NCBI RefSeq assembly: GCF_030295915.1 | Contig: NZ_AP027361.1 | Coordinates: 3,348,001-3,412,000 of the forward strand | Origin: Thalassotalea sediminis | Lineage (GTDB): Bacteria > Pseudomonadota > Gammaproteobacteria > Enterobacterales > Alteromonadaceae | Length of the DNA stretch: 64,000 nucleotides | Reading direction: 5' to 3' | Part shown: one piece after another, positions 17,568 through 26,285 of the stretch | How the letters are laid out: the number at the start of each line of letters is the position of its first letter | Position numbering within the stretch: the stretch's first letter is position 1 | Notes under the pieces: generated by a model | Told to the model about the DNA's origin: nothing | The model's input: the letters and a program-made list of their open reading frames with translations, nothing else | Databases searched by the model: none | Made by a program: the position numbers and the translations under genes

Positions 17568-19082
17568 TCAAGGCATCTTTGCTCGACAGTATTTTTCTAA
17601 AAACTCATCATGGCTAGGCTGTGATTCAGCAATTTGAATTAACCCTTGCTTTCCCTGTGATAATATTGAACTTAATTTATTTGCATCCAACGTATCTAAT
17701 GCGGGGTTATATCGCTCGGGCATCACTTGCATTCCCATTAATATTGCATACCAACTCGTAGGTTGAAACAGCTCTTCGGTACCGGGGATCAACCCACCAG
17801 AAACCTTATAAAAGTCAATTTTACGCTCTAGCGAGGTAGGTATTTTCATCTGCTGACACCAACGCCAAAACTCAGTATCCTCCCTTTTAGTCGTGCAATA
17901 ATGTAACACTAAAAAGTCTCTAATTTCTTCGTAATCTACTCTGACTCTGCGATTAAATTCATCTTGTAGTTGCTGATGACATGATTTATCGGGAAACATC
18001 CTAATAAAAAAAGCCAGTGTCCTAGTAACAAGATGTATTGCCGTTGATTCTAGCGGCTCTAAAAAGCCCTGTGCTAAACCAAGCGCCAAACAATTTTTAT
18101 ACCAAGCCTTTTTTCGAAGCCCTGTGGTAAAAGGAATTATTCGTGGCTCTGTCAACGGTTTACCTTCCACTGAGTCAAGTAAGGTTTTCGTTGCCTCTTC
18201 ATCACTGATATATTTACTACAAAAAACATAGCCATTACCGGTGCGATGTTGCAAGGGGATACGCCATGTCCACCCAGCCTCTTTGGCTGTTGATACAGTA
18301 TAGGGTTTTGTTTCACCCGTTTTTTCGGTTTGTACTGTAACGGCCCGGTTACACGGTAAATAGTGAGACCAATCATCATACCCAGCATTCAAAGTTTGTT
18401 CTATAAGTAGGCCTTTAAAGCCTGAACAATCAATAAAAAAGTCACCACTTATTTGCGAATTATCATCTAATGTTACGGACTCAATATAACCTTCTTCATT
18501 TTGTGCTACAGATTTAATCAAGCCTTCGGTTCTTTTGACACCCAAATTTTCTGCAAATTTTCTTAAGTACTTACCCGCAAGTGTAGAATCAAGGTGTAAA
18601 GCATAAAAAATGCGTTCCAGTGGTGTATTTCGAGCCTCAAACGGTAAGAAAAACTTATTTCTCTCCGATAATACATATTCAGGAGAGTGAGCCATAAGTG
18701 GTGTAGGATCTCCTTCAGCTTTAGATTTCAGCCAACATTGAAAAAAGTCAAACCCGGCTATTGGTTTTCCTATGCTGCCGAAAGGGTGAAAATAACTATC
18801 TCCTTTTGCATACCAATCTTCAAACTGAATACCGAGTTTAAAACTGCCCTGCGTTTCCTTGATAAAGTCATCTAAATTAATACCAAGGCTATTTAATACA
18901 ATCAGCAATGAAGGAATTGTTGCTTCACCTACGCCTATTGTGCCAATTTGTTCAGATTCAACTAACTCAATCTCAAGATCTGAGTTTTTAAAGCCATGCG
19001 CTAGTGTTGCGGCGGCAATCCAACCTGAGGTACCTCCTCCAACAATGACAATCTTACTGAGTGGGTTTTCTGTTTTATTCAT
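17568..19082 (-). CDS. Flavin-dependent tryptophan-halogenase-family protein (2)
   Basis: This 504-residue paralogue has the FAD motif GGGTSGW at about 15-21, the lysine block SFKLGIQFEDW with K82, the signature WTWRIPLQHRTGNG and QGFLEPLESTAI. The catalytic set of the family is intact. It starts 20 bp after the stop of halogenase 3 and is almost surely co-transcribed with it. It is divergent enough from the other two copies that this is not a very recent duplication. The substrate is unknown. Confidence 0.85.
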   Translation of the reverse strand: MNKTENPLSKIVIVGGGTSGWIAAATLAHGFKNSDLEIELVESEQIGTIGVGEATIPSLLIVLNSLGINLDDFIKETQGSFKLGIQFEDWYAKGDSYFHPFGSIGKPIAGFDFFQCWLKSKAEGDPTPLMAHSPEYVLSERNKFFLPFEARNTPLERIFYALHLDSTLAGKYLRKFAENLGVKRTEGLIKSVAQNEEGYIESVTLDDNSQISGDFFIDCSGFKGLLIEQTLNAGYDDWSHYLPCNRAVTVQTEKTGETKPYTVSTAKEAGWTWRIPLQHRTGNGYVFCSKYISDEEATKTLLDSVEGKPLTEPRIIPFTTGLRKKAWYKNCLALGLAQGFLEPLESTAIHLVTRTLAFFIRMFPDKSCHQQLQDEFNRRVRVDYEEIRDFLVLHYCTTKREDTEFWRWCQQMKIPTSLERKIDFYKVSGGLIPGTEELFQPTSWYAILMGMQVMPERYNPALDTLDANKLSSILSQGKQGLIQIAESQPSHDEFLEKYCRAKMP

Positions 19083-19102
19083 GTTATTTCCAGTGAAAAC
19101 GA

Positions 19103-20629
19103 TTATGACTGTTCTTTTGCTTCAAAATGGCAATATTTTTTCAAAAATATACCATGGGGCAAGGCGTTGTTAGCCGAATGTTGTACACGATGTCGCATGT
19201 AATGTAAGTTTTTATTTAAATACTCTAACGGCATGTTGTCTGCCTTTTTGTCATAAGCTTTCGGGTACATTTCAAAACCATCAAATATAGCTAGCCAGCT
19301 ATCTTTGCCAAAAATTTCAAACGGATACCGCTTTAACTCTCCTGTTGACAGAAAGATATCTATTTTTTCTTGCAGTGTATCGGGTAATTGCAGCTGTTGG
19401 CAATCTCGCCAAAACGCTGAATCATCGCGTTTACTCGCTTTGTAATGCAATATAATGAAATCTCGTACTCGCTCATACTCTAACGCTGTTTTTTGGTTAA
19501 ACAGATCTACCTTAGTTTGGTCATAACATGCACCATGCAAAGAGCCAATTAATTTTTCAATTGCCGTTTCTACTAAAGCAATACTGGTTGATTCCAGCGG
19601 CTCTAAGAATCCAGATGATAGCCCTATTGCTACGCAGTTTTTATACCAAGCTTTTTCACGTCGGCCCGGAGTAAAATTAAAAGTACGAGGTTCATGTAAT
19701 AGCTTACCATCAATATTTGATAATAAAGTATCAAGTGCCGCTTGTTCATCTATATATTGGCTAGCAAAAACATGGCCATTTCCTTGTCTGTGCTGCAAGG
19801 GTATTTTCCATTGCCAACCGGCTTTATGTGCTTTGGATACTGTGCGAGCATTTGGTGCCATTACAGATTCACTCTGTACCGCAAATGCTCGATCACAAAA
19901 CAACCATTTGCTCCAGTTTTCATATCCAATGTTGAGCGTTTTGTTAATCAGTAGACCCTGAAAACCTGAACAATCAATAAAAAGATCACCTTCTATTTCA
20001 GTGCCATCTTCTAGCAAAACAGATTTAATGTCTCCATTATCATTACGCGTTGAAACTTCATCAATTTTACCATCGATTAATGTTGTTCCATTATTTTCTG
20101 AATATTCCCGCATTAATTTTGCAAATAACGCAGCATCAAAGTGTAAAGCCCAGTCAAAAATTTCAAGTTGGCTTTCAGGGTTTGTAGTTGGTACTGCAAA
20201 TTTATTGTCTTTTGCGAGCTGAACACCTAAAGAAAAATCTGCTAGTGGGTAAACATTATCCACTTGCCTTTGACGCAACCAGTAATGATGAAAATCGACT
20301 TCTTTCGTACCTTGCCCATAAATGCCAAAAGGGTGAATAAATGAACTATCTAGTTTGTGCCAATCCTTAAATTCAATGCCCAGTTTGCATGTTGCAGCCG
20401 TAGCTTTTAAGACATCGAGATCTGACAAGCCTAATTTACCGTAAAAACGTCTTAACGTGGGTATTGTCGCTTCTCCAACACCAATAGTGCCAATCTGTGA
20501 AGATTCAACCAGAGTAATTTTCACCTTTTCATTGGCAAAATAGTGGCTCAATGCCGCTGCAGTCATCCAACCTGAGGTTCCTCCACCAACAATAACAATT
20601 GAGTTGACTTGTTTTTTTTGTTCAAACAT
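19103..20629 (-). CDS. Flavin-dependent tryptophan-halogenase-family protein (3)
   Basis: The 508-residue product has GGGTSGW at about 15-21, TCKLGIEFKDW with K82, WQWKIPLQHRQGNG and SGFLEPLESTSI. It is the first gene of a two-gene unit (19103-20629, then 17568-19082) lying directly downstream of the TonB-dependent receptor, but a strong terminator separates them. I found no NagR-type operator in the 200 bp upstream, so expression may come from read-through of the receptor transcript or from its own promoter. Halogenase-family genes beside glycan TonB receptors are a recurring arrangement in marine Alteromonadales and in Caulobacter relatives, with unproven function. Confidence 0.85.
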   Translation of the reverse strand: MFEQKKQVNSIVIVGGGTSGWMTAAALSHYFANEKVKITLVESSQIGTIGVGEATIPTLRRFYGKLGLSDLDVLKATAATCKLGIEFKDWHKLDSSFIHPFGIYGQGTKEVDFHHYWLRQRQVDNVYPLADFSLGVQLAKDNKFAVPTTNPESQLEIFDWALHFDAALFAKLMREYSENNGTTLIDGKIDEVSTRNDNGDIKSVLLEDGTEIEGDLFIDCSGFQGLLINKTLNIGYENWSKWLFCDRAFAVQSESVMAPNARTVSKAHKAGWQWKIPLQHRQGNGHVFASQYIDEQAALDTLLSNIDGKLLHEPRTFNFTPGRREKAWYKNCVAIGLSSGFLEPLESTSIALVETAIEKLIGSLHGACYDQTKVDLFNQKTALEYERVRDFIILHYKASKRDDSAFWRDCQQLQLPDTLQEKIDIFLSTGELKRYPFEIFGKDSWLAIFDGFEMYPKAYDKKADNMPLEYLNKNLHYMRHRVQHSANNALPHGIFLKKYCHFEAKEQS

Positions 20630-20777
20630 CGAATTACCTATTTGCCTAACGTTAATGCCTATTTCATTAAATACTACCCCAGTACTTAAAGAAATAGAAA
20701 TTGCCCTAATACGCTAATATTGGCTGACTATTTGTAAGTTCAATAAAACACACCTCTTGAGTTCATGCTTTAGAGAT

Positions 20778-20807
20778 AAAAAAACCGCCGCATAAGCGAC
20801 GGTTTTT
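20778..20807 (-). terminator. Terminator after the TonB-dependent receptor
   Basis: On the minus strand ACCGTCGC pairs with GCGGCGGT (one G-T pair) around TTAT and is followed by a U-run. A-runs on the other side make it usable in both directions. Confidence 0.85.
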
Positions 20808-20829
20808 GATTTAGTCCAGCGTTGTTCAA

Positions 20830-23800
20830 TTAGAACTTAACGCGTGTACCTACTGTCCAACGTGCTTCATAAACGTTTTGGAAAGCTTTTTGCTTTTCAA
20901 ACTCAATGAATGCTTGTTGGTACTCTTCAGTAATGTTTGAACCATTCACATAAAAGCTAATGTCTTCACTGAAGTTGTACGTCGCATTAAAGTCAAGCTG
21001 CGAGTAATCGTCTTGATACAACGATTGACCACCTGTGCCTGAATTACCTGCGGTCATCAAACGCGGGCTACGTGAGTTCCACGCTAAACGCGCTGAGAAT
21101 GTCTCATTTTCATACCACACAACCGCGTTATATGTATCTTCTGACATCCCTTGGAACGGTAAGTCATCACCGTGTACGTCTTTCGCTTCTTGTTTTGAAT
21201 CGGTATACGTGTAGTTTAAGTCAAAACCAACATTCTTAAAGATACCATCATCACCTAAGAAATCACTTAACGCCACTTTAGCGCCCAATTCAAAACCAGC
21301 TACTTCACCACCTTTTGATTGTGCCGTAAACGTCGTTGGGTGTGGACCACGGATAACACCATCACTATCTGGCTCTTCGCTACGTAGCTCTGTTTTACTT
21401 TCAGTAAATTCGGCAATATCAATACCAAATGCTGATGCAAAGAACATTGATGCTTCACCTGCATACCACTCAGCTGATAATGACCAATTCTCTGAGCGCC
21501 ATGGGTTCAACGCCGGGTTACCGTTTAGCGTCACTTCTTGTACACGCATACAGCCACAGCCATTATTAAACACCATACCGACGTTTTTACCTGCTCCCCA
21601 TTGCGCTAAGTCTAACGCTTGCATATTTTCAGAGAACGCCGCACGTAAAACAACGTCATCACTTGCTTGATACGCTAAGTTAATTGACGGTAATTCGTCT
21701 TTATACGTACGCTCAGTTACTTCATCACCAATATCTGGCCCTAAACCTGAATGCGGTAAGTTACCACCAATTAGGTTTTGCTTCACAAATAACGTGGTTT
21801 CAATCACTTTAAGTCCAACGTTACCTGATAAGTTACCGTACTCAAAGTTCGCTTGTAAGAAGTAAGATAATTCATCTAACCCTACATCATACGTCGCACC
21901 ACCATTTTCAGTACGTTGTACGTTACCAAACGTATCTTGATGCCATTGGCGTGGGTTACGGAAGTTACTTGGGTCAATCACCCAAATACCTGGAATGCCT
22001 TTAACATTACCAAAGTCTGTTTGCCATGAAACCGTTGTATGCTGGTCTAAACGTGTTGGTGGTAATAACGTATAAGGAGTCCACGTGAAATCACCGTAAA
22101 TAGGGTCGCCATTTTCATCAACTTTTGGTACATACATTCTCTCACCAGTATCTTCATCATACTGATAATGTGATGTTTCTTCGTACTCGCCAGTTTCAGC
22201 ATTATAAGCAAAATTACCTTGCTCTGCAGGTGTGTACTCACCCGTACCTTCTAAGCCATAACAAGCGTTATCAGGAGCATTACTCGTACTTCTATCTAAG
22301 TTTTGGTCAACCGCTTTCCATTGTGCAATATCACAACCGTTACCAAAATCTGAAGTATACGTAAATTGGTCATGGTCAATATCACGTTGTGAATAACGAA
22401 TACCAAAATCAACACTGGTAATAACATCGTTATTTTCTAATGCGTAGTTCCATTTTGTGCTAAAAGTACGCATGTCTGCTTTATCATCAGTGTTACCTTC
22501 TGATGAAAATGCACCAATGTGATATGAATCAAGGCTTGCCATGTAATCAGCAACTGTCATTGCACCTTGACCACCAGTGACCACTTGGTCGAAACCACCA
22601 AACGTTGGATGCTCACCACTAGCATCATGCGTTAAGAAGAAATCACCTGTTTCAATACCTTGAGAGAACTTACCGTAACAGCCGCCTTCTGAGCCAACAA
22701 TTTCTTCACCGTTGTTACAGTATTCCGCTGATGTAAAACCACCTGGGCCTAATACCAACGCACCTTCATCGATACTCATGATATCGCCTTCACCGTAGGC
22801 ATGACGCATTTTCGCTGTTGCAGTAGCATCAGTGAAACGTACTTGACCAGTTAACGCACCACCATTGTCATAATCTAACTGTAAGTTGAAGTTACGTGAT
22901 TTTTCTTCATTAATGTTAACTTGCGTAAATGATTGTAAACGGTATGGACGCATCTTAAAGGCATCAACACCACGCCATTCGTTGCCATCAGCGTCTGTGT
23001 ATGAATCACCGGTATAGTTGGTCGCAAACGCATACTGGGCGAAAGTTTGCCAGCGGTTATTGTTGTTAAAACCTGAACGCGCATTAAAACGGTCTTGGTT
23101 TGTGTAGAAATAATCTGCTGTTAACGTGTAGCCTTCACCTAAATCAACTTGTAAAGACGCTTGAACAGCATCACGCTCACGCTCTTCAGTTTTATTAAAC
23201 GCAGTAAAACCGTGTGGCACTATGTTGCGGTAGCCAGCAGATTCAGCTGGTGTACTCCACGCGTAGTTATTAGATGTCCAACCTAAACCACCGTTTTCAG
23301 AAGTATCGTTATGGCCGTTATAATCGGTTGCTAGCGTTACATCTTGTGTCACCGCTGAAATTAAGAAACCAATTTTACCGTCATTATATGCCGCTAAGCC
23401 ATGCAATGTTGGGTCTGTTTCTTCGGTAATTGAACCGCGTGTTGCTTCCGCACCACCCACGAATGTCCAACCATCATCCATGTCAAATGGACGACGCGTT
23501 TTTAAGTCAATCGCACCGGCAATACCTTGCGCAGTATTATCAGCTGTTGCCGATTTATACACATCAACACCACCAAAAAGTTGCGCAGGTAAATCACCTA
23601 AATCAGCGCCTGAGGTATCAATTGTTGTTGCAGATAAAAAGGTTTCACCATTCATGGTGGTATCAATTTGAGGTAGACCACGAATTTGAACACCGCCGCC
23701 TTCACCAGCAACACGTTCAATTTGAACACCCGTAATACGTTGCAATGAATCAGTAATGGTTACATCAGGTAACTTACCAATATCTTCTGCTGCAATACCG

Positions 23801-23991
23801 TCAACTTGCGAATCAGCAAAACGTTTACCGTTTATACTTGCTTTTGTTGAGCCACGGATACCCGTGACTTCAATTACTTCAACTTCTTTATCAGCGCCTT
23901 CAGCAGCCATTGCTAATGGTGTAGCACCACCCGCAAGAACCATAGCGATTGAACTCGCTAAAACGCCTTTTTTAAATGTTTTAGATGACAT
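20830..23991 (-). CDS. TonB-dependent outer-membrane receptor, chito-oligosaccharide type
   Basis: The receptor imports a ligand through the outer membrane using TonB energy. The 1053-residue product starts with a signal peptide ending LAMAA (about residues 1-30), a TonB-box-like EVEVIEVTGI, a plug domain (DSLQRITGVQIERVAGEGGGVQIRG in its key part RITGVQIER) and a long 22-strand-type barrel ending in the aromatic-terminated WTVGTRVKF. This is the pattern of the large Caulobacter/Xanthomonas-type glycan receptors (TIGR01782). I chose the ATG at 23991 because AGGGAA precedes it. Two NagR-type operators upstream and the nag neighbours point to GlcNAc oligomers. Ligand assignment is inference. 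Confidence 0.88.
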   Translation of the reverse strand: MSSKTFKKGVLASSIAMVLAGGATPLAMAAEGADKEVEVIEVTGIRGSTKASINGKRFADSQVDGIAAEDIGKLPDVTITDSLQRITGVQIERVAGEGGGVQIRGLPQIDTTMNGETFLSATTIDTSGADLGDLPAQLFGGVDVYKSATADNTAQGIAGAIDLKTRRPFDMDDGWTFVGGAEATRGSITEETDPTLHGLAAYNDGKIGFLISAVTQDVTLATDYNGHNDTSENGGLGWTSNNYAWSTPAESAGYRNIVPHGFTAFNKTEERERDAVQASLQVDLGEGYTLTADYFYTNQDRFNARSGFNNNNRWQTFAQYAFATNYTGDSYTDADGNEWRGVDAFKMRPYRLQSFTQVNINEEKSRNFNLQLDYDNGGALTGQVRFTDATATAKMRHAYGEGDIMSIDEGALVLGPGGFTSAEYCNNGEEIVGSEGGCYGKFSQGIETGDFFLTHDASGEHPTFGGFDQVVTGGQGAMTVADYMASLDSYHIGAFSSEGNTDDKADMRTFSTKWNYALENNDVITSVDFGIRYSQRDIDHDQFTYTSDFGNGCDIAQWKAVDQNLDRSTSNAPDNACYGLEGTGEYTPAEQGNFAYNAETGEYEETSHYQYDEDTGERMYVPKVDENGDPIYGDFTWTPYTLLPPTRLDQHTTVSWQTDFGNVKGIPGIWVIDPSNFRNPRQWHQDTFGNVQRTENGGATYDVGLDELSYFLQANFEYGNLSGNVGLKVIETTLFVKQNLIGGNLPHSGLGPDIGDEVTERTYKDELPSINLAYQASDDVVLRAAFSENMQALDLAQWGAGKNVGMVFNNGCGCMRVQEVTLNGNPALNPWRSENWSLSAEWYAGEASMFFASAFGIDIAEFTESKTELRSEEPDSDGVIRGPHPTTFTAQSKGGEVAGFELGAKVALSDFLGDDGIFKNVGFDLNYTYTDSKQEAKDVHGDDLPFQGMSEDTYNAVVWYENETFSARLAWNSRSPRLMTAGNSGTGGQSLYQDDYSQLDFNATYNFSEDISFYVNGSNITEEYQQAFIEFEKQKAFQNVYEARWTVGTRVKF

Positions 23992-24049
23992 CGACTTTCC
24001 CTTACACACGTTTTTTAAATTTGTTTCGTTATGTTTATATAACCTCATT

Positions 24050-24067
24050 AAAGACAGCGCTGTCTTT
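24050..24067. promoter_or_regulatory. NagR-type operator, receptor-proximal
   Basis: AAAGACAGCGCTGTCTTT is a perfect 18-bp palindrome with A/T instead of T/A at the outer position of the core. It lies 59 bp upstream of the receptor ATG and eight bases from a second copy. Confidence 0.75.
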
Positions 24068-24075
24068 TAATTTGA

Positions 24076-24089
24076 TGACAGCGTTGTCA
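24076..24089. promoter_or_regulatory. NagR-type operator, receptor-distal
   Basis: TGACAGCGTTGTCA matches the core of the nagK operator exactly. On the minus strand its first bases overlap TATGAC, which could be a -10 element. The pair of sites with 24-bp centre spacing suggests tight or graded repression of the receptor. Confidence 0.8.
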
Positions 24090-24535
24090 TAGGTTAAGTA
24101 AAACCATACACAAAAAATACAATCATGGCTATACTTGATCGCAACATTATCTTCAAAAACCACATAACACATTGAAATATATCGTTATAAAATTAATTTC
24201 CAATTATAGATAACAAGTAAAAATGGCGGGGATTTTAATAAATATTCGTTATTTTTCGATTAGTTATAAGATATTACTGAATAATAATGCATGATAATGA
24301 ATAGAATTTGGCGTTTTATTACTACACTCAAGACTAGGCGTTCAGTAAATGCACCCAAGCCGTTTAAACAGTAATCAATACAACGCTAAAAATTATACAT
24401 AAAACCTAACAGGTCAAATTTAAGTTAATAACTACTAGTAAACATTCGCCATTTTAAACTGCTCAAATATTAACCTTGACTTTACGATAAAGATTCACTT
24501 AATTTAAAGTCACTTGTGATTCGTTCGCCTAAAGA

Positions 24536-24549
24536 TGACAACGCTGTCA
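24536..24549. promoter_or_regulatory. NagR-type operator, autoregulatory
   Basis: TGACAACGCTGTCA lies 145 bp upstream of the LacI-family gene. A TACAAT at 24578-24583 could be a -10 box, so the operator would sit at about the -35 position. This implies that the regulator controls its own gene. Confidence 0.78.
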
Positions 24550-24693
24550 GTTTTTTTAATAAAAATACTTATACAGGTACAATTATCGGCGTATTAAATA
24601 AATACTTGCTGCTAACGGTATAAATACATATTCTTACGCACTCACAAACTGCTCAACAATAATTATTATTACTATACAAGGCTGTAATTTTAG

Positions 24694-25710
24694 ATGAAAA
24701 CAACGATAACTGACGTAGCAAAAGCGGCAGGTGTGTCAATAAAGACAGTATCAAGAGTGATGAATAATGAGCCTTCAGTGCGCCAACCTACACGTGATAA
24801 AGTCATGGCGGCCGTTAAATCGCTTAATTATCAACCAAATTTAGCTGCACGAAACTTAGCAGGTACAAAATCTTACAGTATTGCCTTTATTTACGACAAC
24901 CCAAATGCTTACTATGTTATCGATATGCAAAACGGTATTCTGGAAGCTTGTAAAAAACAAGGTTTTGAATTATTAATTCACCCATGTAGCGCGAAGTCAG
25001 AACATCTTGTTGAAGAGATCACTGATATGATCAAGCATTCTCGTATCGCGGGATTAGTGTTGACTCCGCCATTTTCAGAAATGCCTGAATTTGTTGAGCA
25101 CATATTAAAGTTAGATATTGAAGTCGTCCGTATTATGTCTGGTGATGTTGCTCCAGATAATATTGCCCCATGTATTATGATTAATGACCATGATGCCGCC
25201 TTAAGTATCACTCAACACCTTATTGACCTTGGGCACAAAGATATTGCTTTCATTGCTGGTGAAGCAGAACATATGTCCACTGTTGAACGTCTAAAAGGTT
25301 ACAAAAAATCTCTACAAGACAATAATATCGAAATAGATGATCAGTTAATTGTAAACGGGGAATATTCTTTCGAGTCAGGGGTTCAAGGCGCTAAACAATT
25401 AATGGCAAGAAACGTCAAACCTACCGCCATTTTTTGTTGTAACGATGAAATCGCAGCCGGTGCACTTTTTGCTGCGCGATTATTAGGGATAAATATACCT
25501 GAGCAATTATCCATTACAGGGTTTGAAAACAGTCCATTCTCCCGTCAAACCTGGCCAAGGCTGACCACAGCACATCAACCCAATCCAAAAATAGCTGAAG
25601 ATGCGGCGAACCTACTCATTGCTAAATCGAGAAAACAAGCCGCAAAATCAATTGTAACGCATTACACGCCACAATTAGTGGTAAGAGACTCAACATCAAA
25701 TGTTATCTAA
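24694..25710 (+). CDS. nagR: LacI-family repressor, NagR type
   Basis: The 338-residue product has the LacI helix-turn-helix and hinge at its start (TITDVAKAAGVSIKTVSRVMNN, key part VAKAAGVSIKTVSRV, residues about 7-21) and the hinge helix LNYQPNLAARNLAG, followed by a periplasmic-binding-like effector domain ending near VRDSTSN. It adjoins the receptor and four other transcription elements carrying the same palindrome, one of them in front of its own gene. NagR of this family senses GlcNAc-6-P in related bacteria; the effector here is inferred. It is a monocistronic gene. Confidence 0.88.
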   Translation: MKTTITDVAKAAGVSIKTVSRVMNNEPSVRQPTRDKVMAAVKSLNYQPNLAARNLAGTKSYSIAFIYDNPNAYYVIDMQNGILEACKKQGFELLIHPCSAKSEHLVEEITDMIKHSRIAGLVLTPPFSEMPEFVEHILKLDIEVVRIMSGDVAPDNIAPCIMINDHDAALSITQHLIDLGHKDIAFIAGEAEHMSTVERLKGYKKSLQDNNIEIDDQLIVNGEYSFESGVQGAKQLMARNVKPTAIFCCNDEIAAGALFAARLLGINIPEQLSITGFENSPFSRQTWPRLTTAHQPNPKIAEDAANLLIAKSRKQAAKSIVTHYTPQLVVRDSTSNVI

Positions 25711-25752
25711 TGTTGAGTCATAGTATTTGTTAACGCATCATCAGTATACGGT

Positions 25753-25911
25753 TTAGTTGTCAGGATCCATTCCTTGCTTTATTTTCTCAATTCGTTCCTG
25801 ATGACGGTGATGAGCTTTTAGCGCTGCGACACTAAATGCACCAACAATTGCGACAATCGGTATAATTAAGGCTAAGACATCCGCCCTTAACAGCTTATCT
25901 AACCATTCCAT
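25753..25911 (-). CDS. Small single-helix membrane protein (52 aa)
   Basis: The reading frame begins at an ATG preceded by AAAGGAG and encodes MEWLDKLLRADVLALIIPIV, a helix of about 20 residues (11-31), then a basic/charged tail ending HQERIEKIKQGMDPDN. The tail pattern RHQERIEKIKQGMDP resembles the end of small DUF6249-like membrane proteins, but that match is from memory. It lies 23 bp downstream of rraB and is probably co-transcribed with plsC-rraB. No function can be assigned. Confidence 0.75.
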   Translation of the reverse strand: MEWLDKLLRADVLALIIPIVAIVGAFSVAALKAHHRHQERIEKIKQGMDPDN

Positions 25912-25934
25912 TTATTCACTCCTTTATCCTGTTA

Positions 25935-26285
25935 TTATTCTTCGAAATATGTTCCCCAACCATCATAATCAACTTTATTCTGGCCTGCCAACTCAAACAT
26001 TAATTTGGTTTCATCTTTTAGAATCTCGATTTCCAGTGGTTGCTCTGTCACAATGTCAAAAGCAAAGACTTTATCACCATTTTCTAATTCTGCTTCTTCA
26101 GGCTCTTCTACATCAAAGCCCATTTTAAATGCCGCAATTGCCGCTTTTTCTAGTTTTTCAAAACTTTCACTCGAAAAATGGTGCTCAATGGTGTGATGCA
26201 CTTCTTCATTAGAGCCATCGCTAATAAGTGCTTCCACAAGAGATTCTGTATGTTGATATAATTCCTCTAATGCTTGGTCGATCAT
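25935..26285 (-). CDS. rraB: Ribonuclease E inhibitor RraB
   Basis: RraB binds RNase E and alters degradosome composition and mRNA decay in the cytoplasm. The 116-residue acidic product shows the family blocks IEHHFSSESFEKLEKAA, GFDVEEPEE and the C-terminal YDGWGTYFEE, close to E. coli RraB but shorter at the C-terminus. Its start overlaps the plsC stop (ATGA type), so translation is coupled. A second, more distant RraB-domain protein is encoded at 45757. Confidence 0.88.
   Translation of the reverse strand: MIDQALEELYQHTESLVEALISDGSNEEVHHTIEHHFSSESFEKLEKAAIAAFKMGFDVEEPEEAELENGDKVFAFDIVTEQPLEIEILKDETKLMFELAGQNKVDYDGWGTYFEE

Larger units (their letters stand above)
23992..24693. promoter_or_regulatory. 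702-bp divergent region between receptor and nagR
   Basis: This gap carries the promoters of the receptor (leftward) and the regulator (rightward) and three operators, listed separately. The middle (about 24100-24520) is AT-rich, with no recognisable gene, tRNA or repeat. Its length leaves room for extra control sites such as a CRP site, which I could not identify. Confidence 0.6.

Noticed and set aside
22125..23735. Several plus-strand reading frames opposite the TonB-dependent receptor
   Set aside because: They are low-complexity, histidine- and glutamine-rich translations without ribosome-binding sites and mirror the coding bias of the receptor gene on the other strand.
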